Part shown: positions 56,979 through 61,765 of the stretch, piece after piece | How the letters are laid out: each line of letters starts with the position of its first letter | Numbering within the stretch: position 1 is the first letter of the stretch | Assembly (NCBI GenBank): GCA_959602365.1 | Contig: CAUGSS010000014.1 | Location: 1 to 61,765 of the forward strand | From: an uncultured Eubacteriales bacterium | GTDB lineage: Bacteria > Bacillota > Clostridia > Oscillospirales > Oscillospiraceae | DNA length: 61,765 bases | Direction of reading: 5' to 3' | Notes under the pieces: generated by a model | Database searches by the model: none | What the model saw: the letters and a program-made list of their open reading frames with translations, nothing else | What the model was told of the DNA's origin: nothing | Position numbers and translations under genes: made by a program

Positions 56979-59129
56979 TCAGAGGTGCAATACCCGGGAC
57001 TTGATCTCCTTGGTCTTGCCCACGTTCCAGAAGTTCTCGCCCAGATAGCCGCAGGTGCGGCGGGTGACGTTCATCTTGCTCTGGTCCTTGTTGCCGCAGC
57101 AGGGGCACTCCCACTCCAGGTCGTCGTTGATGACGATTTCGCCGTCATAGCCGCACACCTGGCAGTAGTCGCTCTTGGTGTTGAACTCGGCGTACTGGAT
57201 GTTGTCGTAGATGAACCGGACCACGTCCTTCAGGGCGGTCAGGTTGTGGCGCATGTTGGGAATCTCCACATAGCTGATGGCGCCGCCGGGGGAGAGGCGC
57301 TGGAACTGGCTCTCAATGGCGAACTTGGAGAAGGCGTCGATCTTCTCCCGCACGTCCACATGATAGGAGTTGGTGTAATAGCCCTTGTCGGTGATGTCCT
57401 TCACCTCGCCGAAGGTCTGCTTGTCGATCCGGGCGAAGCGGTAGCACAGGCTCTCGGCGGGGGTGCCGTAGAGGGAGAAGCCGATGTCGGTCTGGTCCCG
57501 CCACTTGTAACAGGTGTCCCGCAGATAGGTCATCAGCCGCAGGGCGAAGTCCTTGCCCTCGGGCTCGGTCTGGCTGCAGCCCTTGACCAGCTTGGTCACC
57601 TCGTAGATGCCGATATAGCCCAGGGAGATGGTGGAGTAGCCCCCCACCAGATAGCGGTCGATGGTCTCGCCGGACTTGAGCCGGGCGATGGCGCCGTGCT
57701 GCCAGTGGACCGGGGAGACGTCGCTCTTCACCCCCATCAGGGCGTTGTGGCGGCACATCAGGGCCTCAAAGCACAGCTCCAGCCGCTCGTCCAGCAGCTT
57801 CCAGAACTCGTCCTCGCTCTCGGGGACCTTGCGGCCGCCGTCGCTGACGATCAGGCCGATCTGGGGCAGGTTGATGGAGCACACGCCCTGGTTGAAGCGG
57901 CCCTCATATTTGTACTCGCCGGTCTCCGGGTCGATCCAGTCGGTCAGGAAGCTGCGGCAGCCCATGGGGGAGAAGACGTTGCCGTTGTGGGTCTCCCGCA
58001 TGATTTTGGCGGAGATATAGTCGGGGTACATCCGCTTGGCGGAGCACTTGACGGCCAGCTCGGTGATATAGTCATACTTGCCGCCCTGGAGGCAGTTGTT
58101 CTCGTCCAGCACATAGACCAGCTTGGGGAAGGCGGGGGTGACATAGACCCCGGCGGCATTCTTGATGCCCTCCAGCCGCTGGCGCAGGATCTCCTCCACG
58201 ATCTTGGCGTTCTCCTCGATATAGGGGTCGTCGTCCCGCAGATAGAGGAAGAGGGTGACGAAGGGGGACTGGCCGTTGGTGGTCATCAGGGTGTTGATCT
58301 GATACTGGATGGTCTGCACGCCGCTGCGCAGCTCGTCGTTGACCCGCTCGTCCACCAGCCGCTCGATGGTCTCCGCATCGGTGTGCTCTCCGCAGGTCTC
58401 AGTGATTTTGCGGCGGAATTTTTCCCGGCTGCGGCGCAGATACTTGCCCAGGTGGCTGACGTCCACGCTCTGGCCGCCGTACTGGTTGGAGGCCACGTTG
58501 GCGATGATCTGGGTCATCACGTTGCAGGCCACCTGGAACCCCTTGGGGCTCTCGATCATCTTGCCGTTGATCATGGTGCCGTTGTCCAGCATGTCCCCGA
58601 TGTTGATCAGGCAGCAGTTGAAGATGGGCTGGACAAAGTAGTCCGCGTCGTGGAAGTGCAGAATGCCCTCGTCATGGGCCTTGCTGATCTTCTCGGGCAG
58701 CAGGATGCGGCGGGTCAGATCCCGGCTCACCTCGCCGGCGATGTAGTCCCGCTGGGTGGAGGCGATGACGGTGTTTTTGTTGGAGTTCTCCTCGGCCAGC
58801 TCCTTGTTGGCGTTGCGCAGCAGGGAGAGAATGGACTCGTCGGTGGTGTTCTGCTTGCGCACCAGGGCCCGGGTATAGCGGTAGATGATATAGGCCTTGG
58901 CCAGAGTATACTTGCCCAGCTCCATCAGCTGGCGCTCCACCATATCCTGAATATCCTCCACCAGCAGGCGGGGGCGGTTGCGCTCCTGGACGAAGTGGGC
59001 GATGGCGCTGATCTGCTCCTCGCTGATACGCTCCTCGGGGTCCACCGCCTCGTTGGCTTTCTGTATGGCGCGGATGATCTTGCTGCGGTCAAAGTCGACC
59101 GTCGTGCCATCCCGTTTGATTACTTTCAT
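56979..59129 (-). CDS. nrdD: anaerobic ribonucleoside-triphosphate reductase
   Basis: A 716-residue class III ribonucleotide reductase, making deoxynucleotides without oxygen. The N-terminal ATP-cone (KVIKRDGTTVDFDRSKIIRAIQKAN) gives allosteric control. The glycyl-radical site is RTCGYLGE near the C-terminus, and the zinc-binding CQVCGYDGE...CPCCGNKD precedes it. The ATG at 59129 follows GAAGGAG. The activase gene nrdG is not adjacent. A promoter with NrdR-like boxes lies upstream. Confidence 0.96.
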   Translation of the reverse strand: MKVIKRDGTTVDFDRSKIIRAIQKANEAVDPEERISEEQISAIAHFVQERNRPRLLVEDIQDMVERQLMELGKYTLAKAYIIYRYTRALVRKQNTTDESILSLLRNANKELAEENSNKNTVIASTQRDYIAGEVSRDLTRRILLPEKISKAHDEGILHFHDADYFVQPIFNCCLINIGDMLDNGTMINGKMIESPKGFQVACNVMTQIIANVASNQYGGQSVDVSHLGKYLRRSREKFRRKITETCGEHTDAETIERLVDERVNDELRSGVQTIQYQINTLMTTNGQSPFVTLFLYLRDDDPYIEENAKIVEEILRQRLEGIKNAAGVYVTPAFPKLVYVLDENNCLQGGKYDYITELAVKCSAKRMYPDYISAKIMRETHNGNVFSPMGCRSFLTDWIDPETGEYKYEGRFNQGVCSINLPQIGLIVSDGGRKVPESEDEFWKLLDERLELCFEALMCRHNALMGVKSDVSPVHWQHGAIARLKSGETIDRYLVGGYSTISLGYIGIYEVTKLVKGCSQTEPEGKDFALRLMTYLRDTCYKWRDQTDIGFSLYGTPAESLCYRFARIDKQTFGEVKDITDKGYYTNSYHVDVREKIDAFSKFAIESQFQRLSPGGAISYVEIPNMRHNLTALKDVVRFIYDNIQYAEFNTKSDYCQVCGYDGEIVINDDLEWECPCCGNKDQSKMNVTRRTCGYLGENFWNVGKTKEIKSRVLHL

Positions 59130-59232
59130 GGTGCATACTCCTTCTTTTTGGGGTTGGTGCGGGCACTTTCGGCGCATTTTGCGCCGGTTTGCGTTATGTA
59201 TATCAATAAATTGGTGGAGACATAAAAATAGG

Positions 59233-59248
59233 CCACCATATCTTGTGG
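59233..59248. promoter_or_regulatory. candidate NrdR box 1
   Basis: CCACCATATCTTGTGG, an imperfect palindrome resembling NrdR boxes (ACACTATATATAGTGT form). It lies just downstream of the predicted nrdD transcription start. Confidence 0.5.
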
Positions 59249-59261
59249 TACCTGCCCTGTT

Positions 59262-59290
59262 ATCATAGCACTATGGGGATAGGTTGTCCA
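59262..59290 (-). promoter_or_regulatory. promoter of nrdD
   Basis: TGGACA (59285-59290) and TATGAT (59262-59267) on the minus strand, spacer 17 bases; transcription would start near 59255. Confidence 0.65.
59268..59283. promoter_or_regulatory. candidate NrdR box 2
   Basis: GCACTATGGGGATAGG, with CTAT and ATAG half sites, fills the spacer between the -35 and -10 boxes of nrdD. Paired boxes in this position would repress by blocking polymerase; the 19-base gap to box 1 is a little larger than usual. Confidence 0.45.
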
Positions 59291-59407
59291 GAGAAAACTA
59301 ACAGTCATTCTCACCAAATTTCATCGAAAATATTTTTCGCCCTGGGGGGCGAAAACGGGGGAGCGGGGGTTTTCCTCGGGCGGACAGGCAATCTTTTCCG
59401 GCGAAAG

Positions 59408-59415
59408 CATACCCT
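59408..59415 (+). promoter_or_regulatory. possible sigma-E-type -10 box of yqfC
   Basis: CATACCCT lies 22 bases upstream of the yqfC start and fits CATAnnnT. No clear -35. Confidence 0.35.
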
Positions 59416-59436
59416 TGTGGCAGGGGTGAGGCGCGC

Positions 59437-59715
59437 GTGGAAGAAAGAAAGCGGAAGGGCCTGCTGGAAAAGACGGCCCGGGCCTTTGATCTGCCCGGGG
59501 ATGTGCTGGCGGGGCTGCCCTGTGTCCGGCTGGTGGGCCGGGATGAGCTCTACCTGCAAAACCACCGGGGGATTCTGGCCTACGGCGAGGAGGAGATCCT
59601 GATCAGCGGGGGCAGGCTGATGATCCGGGTGCGCGGCGAACAGCTGCGGCTGCGGAGCATGACCCCCACCGATCTGGTCATCACCGGGACCATCGCGGCG
59701 GTGGAGCTGGAGTAG
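59437..59715 (+). CDS. yqfC: sporulation protein YqfC
   Basis: A 92-residue YabP/YqfC-family protein. The core LAGLPCVRLVGRDELYLQNHRGILAYGEEEILI is typical of YqfC, made in the mother cell during sporulation. The start is GTG, preceded by GGTGAGG. It begins the yqfC-yqfD-phoH operon found across Firmicutes. Confidence 0.9.
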   Translation: MEERKRKGLLEKTARAFDLPGDVLAGLPCVRLVGRDELYLQNHRGILAYGEEEILISGGRLMIRVRGEQLRLRSMTPTDLVITGTIAAVELE

Positions 59716-59794
59716 TCCGCCGCCCCAGGCCGCCGGGCCGTCCCGCCCAGGGCGGCGCGGCCCGGCGAATGGACGTGGAAGCGAGGAGACGAGC

Positions 59795-60994
59795 ATGCAG
59801 AAGGCGACCAATTATATCCGGGGCAGTGTGCGGCTGGAGGCTGTGGGCCCCTATCCGGAGCGGTTTTTTAATATCTGCGCCGCCCGGGGCATCCGGTTCT
59901 GGAAGGTGGAGCGGGTGGACGAGACCACGGTGCGGCTGACGGTGGCCCTCTCCCAGGCCCGGCAGGCCCAGGCCCTGGGCCCCAAGTGCCTGTGCGAGGT
60001 GACCAAAATCGGGGAGGAAGGGGCGCTCCACTTTTTGGGGCAGTTCCGCAGCCGGTACGGCCTGCTGGCGGGGCTGGCGCTGTCGCTGCTGGCGGTGCTG
60101 GTGCTCTCCCGGTTTGTGCTGGTCATTGACATCACCGGCAACACTGCGGTGCCCGACGGGGTCATTCTCGCCGAACTGCGGGAGAGCGGCCTGGCCCCGG
60201 GGGTGTATGGCCCGTCGCTGGACGAGCGCTCCATCGCCAACCGGACGCTGATGGAGCTGGAAGAGCTGAGTTTCCTGTCGGTGAACCTGCGGGGCATCCG
60301 TGCGGAGGTGGTGGTGCGGGAGAGCGATCCGGCGCCGGAGGTGGAGCCCACGGGGGTGGCCTCGGACCTGATTGCGGAGAAGAGCGGCGTCATTTTGGAC
60401 CTTCACGCCCTGGCCGGGCAGCCGCTGGTGGGCGAGGGGGACACGGTGGAGGCCGGGGATGTGCTGGTCTCCGGCACCGTGACCATCACCCGGGAGGATG
60501 ACCCCAGCCAGGTAATCTCCAGCTATCCGGTGCTCGCCAAGGGCAGTGTCTGGGCGGAAGTGGAGGAGCAGTTTTCCGCCGCCATCCCGCTGAATTGCCT
60601 CCAAAAAGCCTATACCGGCCGGGTCCGGCGGGAATATGAGCTGGTGATCCTGGGGCAAAGCTTTAAAATTTCCCCAAAAGCGTTTCAACCCTTTGCGTAT
60701 TATGATAAAATAGAACGCAGCTGGGATCTGACCCTGTCCGGCGGGCTGAAGCTGCCCTTTTCCCTGGTGGTGCGGGAGGGGCGGGAGTATCAGCCGGAGA
60801 CGGTGGAACTCAGCCGGGCGGGGGCGGAGGAATACCTGCGCGCCCTGCTGGAAAACCGCCTGGTGGAGGCCGTCGGAGATGACGGCGCGGTGATGGAACA
60901 GCAGTGGGATGTGGAAGAGCGGGACGGGGCGCTGACCGTGACCGTCACCGCCCGCTGCCGGGAGCAGATCGCCGTCAGCGGCACAGAAGATTAA
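59795..60994 (+). CDS. yqfD: sporulation protein YqfD
   Basis: A 399-residue sporulation protein with an N-terminal cytoplasmic domain (to about residue 88), one membrane segment (GLLAGLALSLLAVLVLSRFVLV) and a long extracytoplasmic part with the VIDITGNTAVPDG region typical of YqfD. Function in Bacillus is unclear, but the gene is sigma-E controlled. It is 79 bases after yqfC and 50 before phoH. Confidence 0.9.
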   Translation: MQKATNYIRGSVRLEAVGPYPERFFNICAARGIRFWKVERVDETTVRLTVALSQARQAQALGPKCLCEVTKIGEEGALHFLGQFRSRYGLLAGLALSLLAVLVLSRFVLVIDITGNTAVPDGVILAELRESGLAPGVYGPSLDERSIANRTLMELEELSFLSVNLRGIRAEVVVRESDPAPEVEPTGVASDLIAEKSGVILDLHALAGQPLVGEGDTVEAGDVLVSGTVTITREDDPSQVISSYPVLAKGSVWAEVEEQFSAAIPLNCLQKAYTGRVRREYELVILGQSFKISPKAFQPFAYYDKIERSWDLTLSGGLKLPFSLVVREGREYQPETVELSRAGAEEYLRALLENRLVEAVGDDGAVMEQQWDVEERDGALTVTVTARCREQIAVSGTED

Positions 60995-61044
60995 CGGGGG
61001 CGGCCCGACGCCAGAGGGCCGCGCCCATACGGAGATGAAACCAT

Positions 61045-61765
61045 TTGGCAGAACAGAGCATCAGTTTGGAACGAGTGGAAGAGGTGGCCAACCTCTTCGG
61101 CTCCTTTGACGAGAACATCCGCCTGCTGGAGCAGGAGCTGTCCGTCCGGGTGACCAACCGGGACGGGGAGCTGAAGGTGGCCGGGGAGGCAGAGCAGGTC
61201 TCCCAGGCCGTCCGGGCCATCCAGGGCCTGCTGGACCTGTCGGCCCGGGGGGAGCAGATCAACGAGCAGAACGTCCGCTACGCCCTCCAGCTGGTCCGCT
61301 CCGGCAGCGAGGCCAAGCTGGCGGAGCTGGCTCGGGACGTGGTGTGCGTCACCGCCAACGGCAAGCCCATCAAGGCCAAGACCGTGGGCCAGAAGGCCTA
61401 TTTGGACGCCATCCGTCACAACATCATCACCCTGGGGGTGGGCCCCGCCGGCACCGGCAAGACCTACTTGGCGGTGGCCATGGCGGTGGCCGCCTTCCGG
61501 GCCCGGGAGGTCAACCGGATCATCCTGACCCGTCCGGCGGTGGAGGCCGGAGAGCGGCTGGGGTTCCTGCCCGGCGACCTGCAGAGCAAGGTGGACCCCT
61601 ATCTGCGCCCCCTCTACGACGCGCTGTTTGAGATGCTGGGCCCCGAGACTTATCAGAAGTATGTGGAGCGGGGCAACATCGAGGTGGCCCCTCTGGCCTA
61701 TATGCGGGGGCGCACCCTGGACGACAGCTTCATCATCCTGGACGAGGCCCAGAACACCTCCCGGG
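61045..61765 (+). CDS. phoH: PhoH family protein (3' end outside window)
   Basis: The first 240 codons of a PhoH-like ATPase, cut by the window edge. It has an N-terminal KH-like region (SISLERVEEVANLFGSFDENIRLLEQEL), Walker A GVGPAGTGKTYLAVAMA, the RPAVEAGERLGFLPGD signature and Walker B IILDEAQNTS. PhoH2-type proteins are RNA-linked ATPases. The start is TTG at 61045 with GGAGATG upstream. Third gene of yqfC-yqfD-phoH. Confidence 0.93.
   Translation, partial: MAEQSISLERVEEVANLFGSFDENIRLLEQELSVRVTNRDGELKVAGEAEQVSQAVRAIQGLLDLSARGEQINEQNVRYALQLVRSGSEAKLAELARDVVCVTANGKPIKAKTVGQKAYLDAIRHNIITLGVGPAGTGKTYLAVAMAVAAFRAREVNRIILTRPAVEAGERLGFLPGDLQSKVDPYLRPLYDALFEMLGPETYQKYVERGNIEVAPLAYMRGRTLDDSFIILDEAQNTSR

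Noticed and set aside
56943..59225. A 760-residue plus-strand open frame
   Set aside because: Antisense to nrdD; its Val/Leu/His-rich composition is the mirror of the reductase codons.
1..61765. CRISPR arrays and rRNA genes
   Set aside because: No regularly spaced direct repeats and no rRNA-like stretches were seen.

Overview
The window is GC-rich DNA from an endospore-forming anaerobic Firmicute, most likely a gut Clostridium relative of the Oscillospiraceae type (inference). The grounds are sporulation genes (yabP, yabQ, a SpoVB/YabM-type flippase, yqfC, yqfD), an anaerobic class III ribonucleotide reductase, acetate kinase, a Prp-processed form of ribosomal protein L27, and Firmicutes gene order around mazG-rqcP-yabP-yabQ-divIC-yabR and yqfC-yqfD-phoH. 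Most genes lie on the minus strand.

Layout. 1-3.5 kb: a glycolipid-type glycosyltransferase with a CrtO-like acyltransferase, a flavodoxin, a TIGR04076 protein frameshifted in a G8 tract, and an AlkZ-like protein. 3.6-5.4 kb: an XRE regulator with an AIPR-family (abortive infection) protein, the clearest candidate defence module. 5.6-12.3 kb: a phosphatase, a membrane protein, four small esterase/hydrolase genes in a row and a YyaL-type thioredoxin-domain protein. 12.9-15.1 kb: a Crp/Fnr regulator divergent from trxA-trxB, with a Crp-like palindrome centred near -41 of the trx promoter. 15.3-19.5 kb: an esterase, two membrane proteins, a DUF5714-ArsC fusion and a short-chain dehydrogenase. 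19.7-23.7 kb: a less GC-rich mosaic with a PadR cassette, a secreted protein, a surface-protein stub, a truncated integrase, an AT-rich orphan gene and tRNA-Pro.

23.9-37.3 kb is mostly core: trmB, infC-rpmI-rplT with an AUU start and leader attenuator, ackA, tmcAL, an iron alcohol dehydrogenase, a degenerate rhomboid-like protein, rplU-prp-rpmA-obg, an amidohydrolase and a possible small RNA with its own promoter and terminator. 37.3-46.2 kb is a minus-strand core run: yabR, divIC, yabQ, yabP, DUF3795, rqcP, HU, mazG, SpoVB-like, purine nucleoside phosphorylase, cysteine desulfurase and mtaB. 46.4-50.8 kb carries a MATE pump, an HD phosphohydrolase, an ACT protein with its UPF0210 partner, and a small ribbon-helix-helix repressor with tandem operator-like repeats. 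50.9-56.5 kb holds a TrpXYZ-type ABC importer, an acyltransferase and a ClC channel. 57-61.8 kb has nrdD with NrdR-like boxes, yqfC, yqfD and the start of phoH, cut by the window edge.

No rRNA, CRISPR array or complete mobile element was seen. The signals most worth following are the AIPR/XRE pair, the candidate small RNA near 37.0 kb, the DUF5714-ArsC fusion, the PadR cassette and the scarred region beside tRNA-Pro.
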